Shown: positions 34,120-45,854, counted from the stretch's first letter. The stretch is DNA of 64,000 nt from Lichenostomus cassidix (GCA_008360975.2 CM039196.1:10582263-10646262), one strand, 5' to 3'. Notes: generated by a model from the sequence alone, not told the origin. Program-made: numbers and translations.

Positions 34120-34335
34120 TTTGTGGAATACATTCAAATAATTAATACAATATGAGAACATTGCAATTCCCCTCTTTGCTGGTCCACAAACAGAAAGAAG
34201 CTAAATTCATTAGATTAATATTTGTTGAGACTTATTAGTTTAGCTCTAATTTCCTGATCAGATGGCGTTTTCGGGGAGTTGAAAACCAAGCTCTAAAGGT
34301 TCATTGGATCTAAACCACAGCATTAAAGAGCAAGG
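34120..34335. promoter_or_regulatory. Candidate conserved enhancer
   Basis: About 215 bp, AT-rich, with AAATAATTAATACAATATG, TTCATTAGATTAATATTTG, CTTATTAGTTTAGCTCTAAT and CTGATCAGATGGCG. Many homeodomain-type cores and no repeat family. Confidence 0.45.
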
Positions 34336-35253
34336 AATTTTAAAATTTTCCAGGGAAAGAGCCTGTGAGGTTTGCTCCTAGCACTGTTCTCCCACCAGCT
34401 GGGAAATCAGACACCTCTGCTCCTCACTCAATCGGCCCAGGGTTGAGGCTTGTTGATCCTAAAGCAAATAAACAGCTCCTCCAGCTGCCCAGAACAGGGT
34501 GACCCCCTGGCTCTGATGGTGCCACCACCCAGGAGACCTCAGAAGAACATCCTGATGACTTTAAGTCACCTTCTAACTGGACTGGGTGACAGCTGGGGTG
34601 GTGTCCCCATCAGAACCAGAGTGACCCCAACCCTTGGTGCTGCAGCCCAGCAGAGCCCTTGATCCCGAGACGAGGCTTCCCTGCATCCCATGGCCTGGAA
34701 TGATCCCATAATTCCAGCAGCTTTGGGCATGACAGGAGCATAAACCACAACTCTGACCCTGGCTGTGGTTCTGCCGCTCCAGGCAGGAAGTTCTCCAAAG
34801 CCCTGGAGCATCAGGAATGTATTTCATCCCCAGGAAGGCTCTGTACAGAGAAAAAGGGCTTTGCTGGGAGCTGGGAAGGTGTGTTTGTCCAGCGGAATTG
34901 CTGCCCCCAGGCAGCTCTGGATGCTGGAGGATTTCCCAGGCCGTGGTCTGGAGGTGATGGGGAAAACCTGGACACAGCCCGGGAGCCGGCCTGGGCAGGG
35001 CACTGCCCTGAGAGGTGACCCCAGCTTCACTCCCTGCTCCTGGGGGAAACTTGCAGGGAGGCAGGATGGGCTCTGAAGTGTCACCACCTCCAGCAGAGCG
35101 CTGCAGCCGCCAAAGCTCTCAGCCGGGGGAAGCCACGGCAGAGTTTTGGTGGCTTTGCCCCAGCAGGGTCGGGTGACACCGCCGAGATTCCAGCTCCGGC
35201 TGCATCCCCAGGGCTCGGCGGCACAGTTTCCCTCCCGTTCCGCGTTCCCTGCG
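34336..35253. other. Unannotated spacer
   Basis: Becomes CpG-rich from about 35090. No gene is recognised. Confidence 0.5.
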
Positions 35254-35444
35254 GCCGGGATGTCCCTCCTGTCCCTGCTGGAAGGGTGACATCGGGCAGG
35301 CTCAGCATCTATGCCGGGATGTCCCTCCTGTCCCGGCTGGAAGGGTGACACCGGGCAGGCTCAGCATCCATGCCGGCGTGTCCCTCCTGTCCCCGCTGGA
35401 AGGGTGACACCGGGCAGGCTCAGCATCCATGCCGGGGTGTCCCT
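35254..35444. repeat. 59-bp minisatellite
   Basis: Just over three copies, starting GCCGGGATGTCCCTCCTGTC, at 35254, 35313, 35372 and 35431. Confidence 0.95.
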
Positions 35445-35489
35445 CGGCCAGCTCCCCGCGCCGCCAGCCGCCGGCTGGGTGACCCCCGC

Positions 35490-35700
35490 GGGTCCCCGCG
35501 CTGACAAAAGGCCTATCTTCTCTCCGCCTAAATGATTTAAATTCTAATCAAACATCATTTATAGCACATCTCGGAGCCGTCTCCCGGGAGCTGGTCCCAC
35601 GTGAGCCGTTGCCAGGGCAACCGGGGGGTCTCATTTCAGAAATGTCAGATTGCATTATTGTCTTCACACTTCTCTGATAACCCGGTGTCTCTCCCTCTCC
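35490..35700. promoter_or_regulatory. Candidate regulatory element with RFX X-box and E-box
   Basis: GTTGCCAGGGCAAC at 35608-35621 is a full palindromic X-box of the kind bound by RFX factors, and CACGTG lies at 35598-35603. To the left are AAATGATTTAAATTC and TAATCAAACATCATTTATAGC; to the right TGCATTATTG and TCTGATAACC. Confidence 0.5.
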
Positions 35701-36584
35701 TGCCACCACCCCCACTCGCCTCCCTGCCCCGCTCCCCGGAGGAAATCACCGGCTCCGTTTCATTCCCTGCCCTGCCGGCACCACCCTCCCGGGGCTCTGC
35801 TGCCTGCTCCGGGTCCGGCTAGCCGGGATGGAGGGGAAAGCATCACTCACACCGGGGTTGTGGTAATCCCTGCCGCCCATGGAGCACGGCTGCGCGGGGG
35901 TCCCAAAAAACGGAGGGGAGAAGGGGTGGATGGAGCTCGGAGCAAGGTTTTAGTCTGTCCAGGTGAGCTCCACCCTCCTGCATCTCTCAGCCCATCCAGC
36001 CCCGAGGGGACACTGCAGCTCCTCCTGCCAGGCTTCTTCCCTCTGACCCATGAGGGATCCATCCCATGGACACCTTCAGCAGCTCCTCTGCTCCAGGTCC
36101 TCCCTTGGAGAAAGGTGTCTCCTTCTAGAGGAAGGTGGCACTGCCTGGTCCTTAAGGTCCTTTCCAACCCAAACACCAACTCCAGGTTCTCCAGGTCAGC
36201 CCGTGTGGTTCTCACACTGCTGGGACTAATATCCTGAGGGCAAACTGTCCTGGGAAGGGCTTGGCCAGGAGCCAGTGATGGTGTTGTGACCCCAAGGAAA
36301 AATGGAGGTGTTTTTATGATGATTGTGTCGCAGCTGACTGGATAAACTGTGCCTAGTGCTGTGTTTGGGGCTGTGCCCTCCAGGAGCTGTCCCTGCTCAT
36401 CCCCAACCCCATCCCAACAGCCCCTGTTTGGTTTTCCCCCCTGTTTTTAACCCTGTGTCCTGCTGGAAGGTGGCAGGGCAGTGCTGGTGTCACCCCACAG
36501 TCCCCAGGCACTGTGTGCTGTCCCAGCTCCCTCCACCCCTCCATCCATCCATCCATCCATCTGCCTGATAAACCCCTAATGAAC
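35701..36584. other. Unannotated spacer with small repeats
   Basis: Bases 36132-36185 hold a short CR1 3' fragment (GGTCCTTAAGGTCCTTTCCA followed by ACCCAAAC), plus strand. Bases 36537-36562 are a (CCAT)n run. Nothing else is recognised. Confidence 0.65.
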
Positions 36585-36770
36585 CTCCCAACTCTGCCTC
36601 TTCCCAAAGAATAAACCAGCCCTGGCCCAGGCGGTTAATATTTAACTGAATAAGGGCCATAAATATGGAAAATGGGACTTTTAATTAAATAAGCAGCTTT
36701 TAAAAGGGCCCTTGGGCCGAAGAGGCTTTTGTTTAAATATGATTGATTTGACACGTCCTTTCCCTCCCGC
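36585..36770. promoter_or_regulatory. Candidate conserved non-coding element
   Basis: GGCGGTTAATATTTAACTG, GGACTTTTAATTAAATAAGC and TGTTTAAATATGATTGATTTG form an AT-rich island with several palindromic TTTAA cores. Confidence 0.4.
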
Positions 36771-37020
36771 TTTCTGCTGCTCTCTCCCTCTCCTGCTCGG
36801 TGCAGGGATGGGAAGCAGCCTGCAGCAGGACCCTCCTCCTGCCTGCTGCCCCCAAAATTCTCAGGTTTCTGGCTGCCCACAGGCTCGGGCACACAGCTCT
36901 GGGGGTGTGGGAGCACTGGGATGGGCATCCAGGCAAGGACAGCTCACTCCAGCTCTGATTTTAATGGAAGAAGGGTTTCCCTGCATGCTGAGCTGCTCAG
37001 GTCCATCCCAGCACCATCTG
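36771..37020. other. Unannotated spacer
   Basis: Nothing recognised. Confidence 0.5.
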
Positions 37021-37130
37021 CCATCCCATCCCATCCCATCCCATCCCATCCCATCCCATCCCATCCCATCCCATCCCATCCCATTTTTTTATCCCATCCC
37101 ATTATCCCATCCCATCCCACAGCTCTGTGC
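37021..37130. repeat. (CCCAT)n microsatellite
   Basis: A 5-bp CCCAT array, with a T7 run and CCCATTAT variants at its right end. Confidence 0.95.
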
Positions 37131-39979
37131 TTTCCCCACAGTGTGTCCCTTACAGAGGGGATGGGAGCAGGGCAAAGCTGAGGGGAAGAGACTTCTCCCA
37201 GTGCTTTGGGGTTGGGATTCACCCCTCCCTGAATTTCAGCACACACACAGAGTCTGGGAGCAATCCTGGAGTAAAACCAGCTGTGAGTAACTTTGCTGTT
37301 CCCTGACATTTGGGCACCAGCAGCACTAATGACTCCTTCCTCACCCCTCAGGAGCAGGGGGGTCATGGAGTGCCAGGAGCTAATTCCAGACCTGGATCAC
37401 CCTGGGGAGCTGTTGGGGTGTGGGTGACCCTGCCCAGCCCAGCAGTGCCACCCCAGCAGCGGGCAGTGACCCATGGGGTGACCCACTGTGTCCCCCCAGC
37501 TGCCAGGAGCACGGCCAGGCTCAGCTCTGGGAAAAACAGCAGTGGGGTGAAGTCATGGGAGGCTGAAGGTCAGGAATCATTGGGAAAAGGACCATGGGAT
37601 AGAGCAGAGAGAAGGAGGAGTTCATTATCCCCACAAACAGCTCGGGGCAAGCAAAGGATTCCCTGGGCTCAGACCTGCAGCTTCAATGGGATTTCAGGAG
37701 GGAAGGTGTGAAAATGGGGGGAAAGGAAAGCACTGATTTGGGAACGAGCAGGTCAGGCTTCATGGCACTTCTGGGTGTCCTTGGGTGTGAAAATGCCCAT
37801 CACAAAGTGCCCAGAGCCAGACTGTGCTGCTGAGGGACCTCAGAAATCCCAGTGAAAGGGGATTTCTTGGTCTGAGCATCCAACATGGTGACACAGCTCA
37901 GGGATGTGCCCAAAATCTGCTCAGTGCTGGGGTCCCCAGAGGTTTCTGGCAGCAGGCAGGTGTCCATCAGTGTCCAGGTGTCCATCAGTGTCCATCAGTG
38001 TCCATCAGGTGTCCATCAGTGGTGGCTCAGGCAGAGCTGCTGGCACTGCCAGACCTTTCCAGGCACCCTGCAGTGACTCCAGGCCCTAATCCTTCAAACC
38101 CCTCACTAAACACCTTTTATTCCCCCTTTTAAGCACCCAAGGTGCTGCCTGGAGGAGTCAGTGATGAGCTGCCCCCTCCCAGGGCTCCTCTCCTCCAAAG
38201 CCCCCCGAATTTTATCTGCCCACTCCAAGGCACTGCAGTGTCCTCATTTTCCTCCCTCTGCAATCCGAGCCCTGGTGTGCAGTGAAAACATCCACAAATC
38301 CCATTGTTCCCTTCATCCTTGGGGTTTAAACCAACCTTCTCCCAGCCCTTCCCTCTGTGCCATGCTGCTGGGAGGAGGACAAGGGACATTTCTGGGGAGG
38401 GGCAGCTCAGGAGATGCAGCCTGGGGACAAAGCTGGTTTCTCAGCTCTGATCAGCTGCTGGAGCCAGCTGAGGGTTAGAAATTCTCAATGCCTGAACAGC
38501 CAATCTGAAAAGCAGAGCCCAAAGCTTTCCCAGCTGGCTCCCAGTTAGGGATGGGAGAAATGGGCTGGAGAGAGGTGTCCTGGATGTCCCTGAGCTGCTG
38601 AGACCACAGCAGGGAACTGTCAAGTTGGTGACACTTGGAGCTTTGTCTGAATCCCACTGATCTCCAGGGAGATCTCCCAAAATCTCCCACCCCAAACCCC
38701 GAGCCAGCCCAGCTGAAATGCTCACCCCACCAAAATGAGGGGAATTTCCACAGATTCAGCCTCAAAATAACCTCAGGGGCAAAACCCATCTGGCCAGAGG
38801 CACCACCTGTGAGATCTGGTGGCACCAGCAGATCCCAGCATGAGCAGCTCCTGGGGCTCGAGGCCAAAGGCAGAGCTCCTCGTGGCAGTGCAGAGATAGA
38901 GATTTATTATTTTTTTTTAAAGAAATAAAAAACAGGGGGGGGAAGGGGGTAAGAAAAGGCCCCGTGTTTGCAGCCAACACGTGTAATCTGTTGCAGCCCT
39001 TGTCAGACAAAACAGTTTTGCCGCAAGACAGCGATTCCCAGAGGGGAAAGGGGCGAAGTGAAAATACTTTATCAGCTGCCTACATATGTAAAGCAGTACC
39101 CTGGTTGAAAAGCAAAGCCTCTTTCCCTTTGAAAGCTGGGAAGGGAGAGACGGGAGGCGACTGCCTGGGAGTGGGGACAGGAATGACAGAGGCACAAAGC
39201 AAACCCCAGGGCTCCCTCCTGAAATGCTCTTATCTCCCCATCGGCCCCAAAAAACTACCTGGCTGGGGAGAAGAAACAAATCCAAACAGAACCCGGGCGT
39301 GGCAAAGTTAAAATAGGGGTTTTAATGTACAGAATGTGGTTTTTAATGTACAGGAATTATTTAATTTGGACATTAAGAGCAGGTTCTGTCCCTGGGGTCA
39401 GCAGGGAAGTGTCCATTGCTCCAGGTTCCTCTTCCCCCAGCTTGGCTGGGATGAAGGGAATCACATCCCTGCCTGGTTTAAGAAGTGATGCTCAGGAGCT
39501 GCCAGCAGACCAGGGTTTTCCTTCTGAAATTTCTTCTTCCTCCTTTTTTTCCTCTCTGAATTTAAAGGCTGGGAATTGCAGGACTTGGACAAAGGGCACA
39601 GATCAGCCACAGGTCTGCAGGACGAGTGGACTGCGCTGGCAACAAGTGGGCTTGGCTCCTCATGGAGGCTTCTCCTGCTCCATCCATCAGCCAGAGACCT
39701 GAGAAGATGGGAAAAAATCATGAATTCCATGCAGCAGCTCCCTCAGCAAGACAGCGAGGGTGACACCAGCCAGGCTGGGGGGACACCAAACTGGGATGGG
39801 GAGCCTAGGAAGGGATGAGATCCCAAAGCAATTCCATGGATCCGGACGCAGAGAGGCAGGAGGGAGGTCAGAAATGGGATGGGGAGGGGAAGGAGAGCAC
39901 AGGAAGGAGGAGAAGGGCAGGGGAAGCAGGGGGGGAGAGGCAAGGAGGCTGCTGTGCCCAGCTGGGCCATGCATCACAT
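37131..39979. other. Unannotated spacer
   Basis: Contains a short GTGTCCATCA repeat at 37960-38022, a moderately AT-rich patch at 38960-39140 (GAAAATACTTTATCAGCTGC), and a 22-bp near-duplication (GGTTTTAATGTACAG) at 39318-39355. No gene is recognised. Confidence 0.5.
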
Positions 39980-40195
39980 CGAGATCGGCCTGCATTAAAA
40001 ATTCACCAGCCACTGAATTTCCAAGGGATTTGTAGTAATTAGATGACAAAATGCTGGCAAATCTCAGGCTTGCCAAAGATGTTACTCAGGGGTCAAAGAC
40101 TCGACACTTTTGGCTGGGTAATTTGTAAGTGTCAATCACACTCAGCCAGCAGAGAGAAAGGAGAGCTCACACGGCTGAATCCTAACGAAGCCCAA
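39980..40195. promoter_or_regulatory. Candidate conserved non-coding element
   Basis: GCATTAAAAATTCACC, GTAGTAATTAGATGAC, GGTCAAAGACTCGAC and GTGTCAATCACACTC (TALE/MEIS-PBX-like) in repeat-free sequence. Confidence 0.4.
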
Positions 40196-41409
40196 AGCTC
40201 CTGCCTGCTGTGGGTCTCTCCTGCTGCCAGCCAGGCCTGCAGAGCCCCAGCTGAAACCACACTGGGGTGATCTGCTTTCTCTTTTTATATTAGAAATGTA
40301 GGAAATTCCAAAGAACTTCCCAGGTTTGGTTTTTCAGCACCGATCTCTGGCTGGAGGAGCTCCTGCTCTGCTTGGGGTGATGTCCCTGTCCCTGTCCCTG
40401 TCCTGTTTATCCTGGCTGTGACCCTCCTGGAGCCACCAGAGCCACCCCACGGGCTGTCCCTGCCTGTCTTGGCCCTGTTGAAAAGGCCAGGTTAGCTCAG
40501 ATCCAGCAGGACACTCCCAGCCCTGGCCTCATCCCACACTGGATTTCCTCCTCACTTCAAAAAGTCATTTAGCAGCTGCAGAACACCTCAGAAGGACAGC
40601 CTTCCTCCAGCTCCTCACCAGCTGCACTCCCAGCTCCTGCTCCCTGTGTTTCAACAGCCCAAAGCACGGGGTGAGATCTGCAGAGAGGCTTTGCCTGGTT
40701 TTCTCAGTCTTCCCCTGATCCCACAGTGCCTTCAGACGCTGCTGGAGGAGGATTTGTTGGGAAGCACAGGAAGGGCTCTGCCTGTCCCTGCCCTGCCCAG
40801 TGCTGGGCACTTGGGAGCCATTCCCTCCTCCCTGGAGTGTCCATGGGATGTCCCCTCCCTGTCAGAGCTGCTGCTGGCAGGTGCAGACCCCCAGCCCACC
40901 CCAGTGCAGCTGAGCACAGCTCCTGCCACCGCCCTGCTTGCTGCTGCAGGAGAAAATGAACCAGAAAACACCAGATGTGAGTTGAGGGAACACCAAGAAA
41001 ACCCTTTTTCCCCCCAGATCATCTCTCCTGACACACACCACAGCCCTCTTTACTCTCCTACTCTGTCCCAGCAGATTTGCCAACCCCGAGCTGGGGATGA
41101 TGGTGGGGACATGGTGACACTGTCTCTGTACCCCATCAGCCCACCATGCTGCTGGGGCTGGAAGAGAGACACAAACCCAATTCTGTGGCACTAAGGACAG
41201 CCTGTGGAACATCAGGACTGTGCTCCTGCATGTCCCAGGGGAGGTGACACCCTGTCCCTCCTCCAGGCTCCTTCCCTGGAGCTGCTCCCCCTGTCCCTGG
41301 GCTGGCATCACTTCCCTCTTGTCACCAATTCAGGTCACACCGTGCACAGCCCCCTCAGCCAACGCCTGCTGTGTTCTCTCTGCCTCCCTTCCCAGCTCCA
41401 GTTTGGGGT
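40196..41409. other. Unannotated spacer
   Basis: No gene is recognised; a short TGTCCC run lies near 40381-40400. Confidence 0.5.
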
Positions 41410-41560
41410 GAAAGCCTCCCTGATTAGCCAATTTGGATCCCTATTTACTGTGAATTACTGAGCCTGATTATTATTCATGGCTGGCGAAGGCTGAGATCTC
41501 AAGCCCGGCCATGCGGTTTCTCTTCCTCTCCAATGCATATATTTAGGGAAAACAGGAGGC
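41410..41560. promoter_or_regulatory. Candidate conserved non-coding element
   Basis: CCTGATTAGCCAATTTGGATC (contains a CCAAT box), GTGAATTACTGAGCC, TGATTATTATTCATGG and AATGCATATATTTAGGG. Confidence 0.4.
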
Positions 41561-42999
41561 AGAGTGCCTCAGCCAGGAAAACTGCACCCTGCCTCATCCT
41601 CCTGCTGGATTTCCTGCTCAGGAAGGTGCTGGTGGATGCTGGAAGGTGCTGGTGGGAACTGGGAAGTGATGGTGCTGAGCGGTGGTTGTGGTGTGACTGG
41701 GATGTGTTGGAATATTGGTTCCTTGCAACTCAGCTTCTCCTGGGATTCTGGGATTAGGGAGAAGCTCCCCAAAGTCAACTCTCCCAGTTTGCATTTGCAA
41801 ATTCTTCCTGATGTCCAAGTTGAACTCCAGCTGGAGCTTCAGAGCTCCTGGAGCTGTAGAACAGCAGGGAGGGCGCAGGGGATGCCCTGCCAGAGATTTT
41901 CCCTGGCCAAGGAGGGTGAATGCCATTGATGGTGCTTGTTTGGCTCTTCAGTGCTTCCCAAACCTCAATCCATGGGGCACACTGGGAGGAAGATGGGACC
42001 AAAGGGATGAGAAGAGCTGGAATTCCTGAACTGAATTGGAGCAGTGGTGATGGAAAGAAACCACCTGTCCAGCTCTCCTGCCTCCTCCCACGGGACAGGG
42101 AGGAAACATGGATTGTGGTCAGGAGTATTCCAAAGGGACTGGCTCCCTTTGGGCCATCCAAGGGCACTGTGGCACAGCAGAGGGGCTGGCAGTGCCCAGC
42201 AAGCCCTGGATTTGCCTGCTGTCCCCATAAGGAGATCAGAGCCCACACAGGCCTCTGGCAACAGGCAGCAATGAGGGAGAGCTGCTCCTACATTAAAACC
42301 CCTTAACCTCCCATTCACTCAAAAGCTGCATTTGAATAATATCCTAATCCAATTGCCCAGCTGGCCCTGGGGAGGGGGATCTGCAGGGTGCCTGGGGAGC
42401 TGCAGCTCCTGCTTGTCCAGCTCACTGGGGTTGCCCTGGATGAAGCTGTCACAGCCTGACACAAACCCAGGGACTGTGGGCTTCAGCCTGGGCTCTGCAG
42501 CCCCCACAGGGACCCTGCAGTCCCCAGCAGCCAGAACTGACTGTAAAGCACTGATTTTAGCTCTCTGATGGGACCCAGAGCCTCCCTGGGGTGGCACTCC
42601 AGCTCCCATCTGCAGGGCAAAGGCTGAGAAATGACTCAGGCTGGAGATGCTGAACCACCAGCACAGCCTGGGGACAACACTGCCACCCCAAAAAGGACAC
42701 CCAGACGGGCAGCACACCCTCCCTGTGCCCAGCTCTGCCCAGGGAGTGTAGGACAGCTGAGGGGTGACAGTGACACCAACCCTGGGGTGTCAAGAGCCAG
42801 CAAAACCAGGGCAGCAGGGCTACAGCTCACCCCAGCCCAGCTCCAACCACCAGTGTGCCACCAGGAAAAGCCTTCCTGAATCACAGCAAAGCAACTCTTC
42901 CCCCTCCCAAAGCAAAGCAGAGCACTGGAGCAGCACTGCTGAGGTGAAGCACCAGCAGGAAGCTGTTCCCAGCTTTAGCTCTGTGGACAGGGAAGAGAG
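41561..42999. other. Unannotated spacer
   Basis: No gene, repeat or motif cluster is recognised. Confidence 0.5.
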
Positions 43000-43660
43000 T
43001 TTGCATTATTTTATCATTAGGATTGTTTCAGATCGGGGGGAAAAACCCCTAACCAGGCAGCGGGGAGTGCTGAATTTCTGCAGACCTGCTGAAGTGATCA
43101 TTTAATTGGGGGTAATTAGCAGGTGTGTGCTCGTTGGCAGAGAATTGCTGCTGTAATTTTGGGGTGCAGAGGGTGGGATTCTCACTAGGTAACAGAGAAG
43201 AGGAGCAGGAATTAACTCCAAGTGTTCTCCAGAGCTGTGATCAGCACTTCCATAATTAATGTCCAGGCACATATATATCTGTATACACATACACAGCTCC
43301 CCCCTCCCTGCTCACATCAAACAGATTTCCTCGATACCAAATTGCCTGAAAAAATTAACCAATGTCAAACTGCTCCACAAGATAAGTATCATTAAGGGGA
43401 AAAGAAAATCTTCATTATGTTTGAAGGTATAAGAGAAAAAAAAAAAACCCTCATGGATGTTTTCCAGGCTGGGAAATAACATGTTTTAAAACATATCAAA
43501 GGGTTAAATTAATTTTCATTAAAATTTAAATTTGAGCAGGCTCCCTCTCTTCTTTCCTCCCTCCTCCCCCTTTGAACGTTTGACTGGCAACCATTTCATA
43601 TTTCAATCTCGGCAGAACAAATTGAATTAGATGTTGAAACCAAACTCTGCTCTGTTCTCT
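43000..43660. promoter_or_regulatory. Candidate conserved non-coding cluster downstream of RBM19
   Basis: Two AT-rich blocks. Block 43000-43270 has CATTATTTTATCATTAGG, CATTTAATTGGGGGTAATTAGC and CCATAATTAATG. Block 43320-43660 has AAAAAATTAACC, AGTATCATTAAGGGG, GTTAAATTAATTTTCATT and TTGAATTAGATG. Density of TAAT cores is high. Part of the left block could lie within the RBM19 3' UTR. Confidence 0.45.
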
Positions 43661-45197
43661 AAAGCCTACATGCTCTGCTTGTGCTAATCCTTTTCGTCGC
43701 CGCTGCAGACCTCAGAGACACTCAGCAAGAAACCTGCCCTGCCACAAAAGACAATGGAGGGAAAGAGAGGGGGGAAAAATTTAAAAAAAAAAAAAAAAAG
43801 GAAAAAAAAACCCACAGGAAAATCCAAGCCCAAGCTGCAAGGCTGCAGAGCTTTGCTGAAATCGTGCCTGGAGGAGACCCTGCCTGGTTTCTCCATCCTC
43901 TGGGCTGGACAGGGCTGGTCCTTCCTAGCCACGATGGGAAACATCCCTGCTAAATTGGAATTGCATTTAGCTGAGCTTTCCCTGCATTCCCCTCCTGGTG
44001 CTGAGCTGGGCCAGCCAGGGGTGGGGTGGAGAAGGAAGCAGGGACAGGAGTGCCACTCCTCAGTGCCAAGCAAAACAAGGGGAATGAAGCTTGTCATCCC
44101 TTCAGGTGGTGACACTGACACCCTCTGAGAGCTGCTGCCACACCTGTGCCTCAGTTTACCCCCTGCTGCTGCTCGGGGTGAGGGTTTGACACTGCAGCTC
44201 TGAGCATCCCAAAGGGCTATCCCTGAATTTTGGGCTGTGCCCTGAGCCAGCCCCCCCAGATCCCGGCAGGAATGGCTGGTGCTGGGTCTGGGAAGCCTCT
44301 TGGGGCAGCAGCACAGTTTGGGGACAGCATGGGGTGTCACAGCTCTGTCCCTGCGCAGGAGCTCAGCCTCCTCTGGGGCTGCACGGAGGGCTGGGGAGCT
44401 TCAGGCCAAGCCTGGTTTTGGCAATTGTGCAGAAAAGCTGGGATGGGGCAGGTCTGTGAGCACAGGGCTGGGCTCTGGGTGTGCTGTCCCTGCTGGGCTC
44501 CTCCAGCCCTGCCCTGGGCTGCCTGCTGGCCGAGGTGTGAACAGCACAGCCACCAAAACCAGCTGCTCCACGGGGACAGACTTATCCCAAAGCCCTGGCA
44601 CTCTCCAGCATTGAATGGCACTGCAAGACACACCAAGGAGTGATGCCAGGCAGGACTCACAGCCCTCGGGGTGTGCAGTGCCTTCACAGGGAGAGAAGCC
44701 ATGGATTTTTTGGTGCTGGCAGGGAAAAAGCCTTTGCCAAACTCTGACCTGGTGGCAGCTGCAGGCTGGTGTCCAAACAGGCACTCTGGATTTCTGGCAG
44801 ATCATCTGCTGTCCCCCAGCCACGGGCAGGGACAATTCACACCCTGACAGCCACTCCTCCCTGCTGCTGTCCCCTGTGGGGATGCAAACAGCCCGGGGAG
44901 CTCCCACAACACACTCACTGCCACGTGGGGCCCAAACCCAGCCCAAATCCAGGCTGTGACCCCTGCAACCACAGCCCTGAGCCTGCGGGGTGACAGGGAG
45001 GAGAGGCCAAGGCTGGGATCCCTGCTTGGAGAGCTGAGCCTCTGGAATTGCACTTCTCCTGCCCACCCTGCAGCCATGAGGACATGGTGGCCTTTAGGGC
45101 CAGCTGTGCCCACCCCAGAGCCCTGGCAGTGCCCAGTGCCCACCCCAGTGCCCACCCCAGAGCCCTGGCACCCACCTCAGCACACAGCAGGCAGCTG
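43661..45197 (-). other. RBM19: RBM19 3' UTR and downstream flank, end not located
   Basis: The 3' UTR must begin immediately left of the stop codon. No AATAAA was found on the minus strand in the first 1.5 kb after the stop. The nearest usable hexamer I noticed is ATTAAA (minus strand of 43101-43106), about 2.1 kb downstream, which is only a candidate. The stretch is GC-rich and otherwise unremarkable, except for a G-rich tandem repeat close to the stop and an A-run near 43784-43809. RNA-seq would be needed to place the poly(A) site. Confidence 0.4.
45098..45180. repeat. G-rich tandem repeat in the RBM19 3' UTR
   Basis: Imperfect tandem copies of a CCCACCCCAGAGCCCTGGCA / CCCAGTG pattern lie 18 to 100 nt after the RBM19 stop. 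On the transcribed (minus) strand the segment 45158-45132 reads as five G-runs of three or four separated by T or CACT, a strong G-quadruplex pattern in RNA. Confidence 0.75.
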
Positions 45198-45289
45198 TCA
45201 CATCTCCTCATCCTTGTTCTCCTCCTCCTCTTGCAGGTGCTCCATGATTTCATTCAAAACCTCCGATCGCTTTTTCTTCCTCGGGGTGT
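45198..45289 (-). CDS. RBM19: RBM19 terminal coding exon (C-terminal tail and stop)
   Basis: This coding segment of 92 bp follows an acceptor with a strong pyrimidine tract (CTTTCCCTCTCCCACCC, then CACAG). Its first two bases complete an aspartate codon with the G left by the previous exon. It then encodes TPRKKKRSEVLNEIMEHL followed by a short acidic run and TGA at 45200-45198. The basic PRKKKRS cluster followed by V-L-[ND]-E-I-[LM] matches the end of human RBM19, where PPKKKRSVVLDEIL is found. The tail after it is shorter than in human and rich in Glu, Asn, Asp and Lys. The basic cluster could act as a nuclear or nucleolar signal, which is inference. The exon continues into the 3' UTR. Confidence 0.95.
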
Positions 45290-45854
45290 CTGTGCAGGCC
45301 CGGGTGGGAGAGGGAAAGAAAAATTACAACCTGGAGCCACACAAGCACCTGGGAGGGGCTGCAGGCAGCAGGATACCCTTCCAGTGAAGGTCCTCAAGGA
45401 TCATGTCCTCCTCCCCAGCCAGGTCCTGGCAGGAGCTGGGATTCCAACCCAAACTCACTGCAGAATTCCCCATTTCCCTGTGGAAAAGTGGCTGCAAGAC
45501 CAACCAGGGCTTCACCCAGGCTCTTGGCAGGACACAGCCCCACCAACCTCACCATTCCAGCAGCCACTCCAGCAGCCCTCAGCTCAGTGGGGTGATGTCC
45601 CTGCTCTGCTCCCCCTGCCCCACACCACAGCTCTGCCCTGTGACACAGCATTGTCCCCACATCCTCCCCAATGGATGGAGGACAGTAGGAACCCCCAGGG
45701 GGCTGAGGGAGCACCCCAACCCCACAGCAGCGAGGTGACAAAGCCATTTGGGCCCCGATTTGAGGCTGCCACCCCCCTCAGTGCCATGGCACAGCCCCCT
45801 CTCCCCCCCTGGCTCCCCAGCAGCACATGGAGAACAGCTGTTTAAATCCTGCTT

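Noticed and set aside
44915..45253. Minus-strand frame beginning MKSWSTCKRRRRTRM
   Set aside because: It overlaps the terminal RBM19 exon in the wrong frame; the supported frame is PRKKKRSEVLNEIM.
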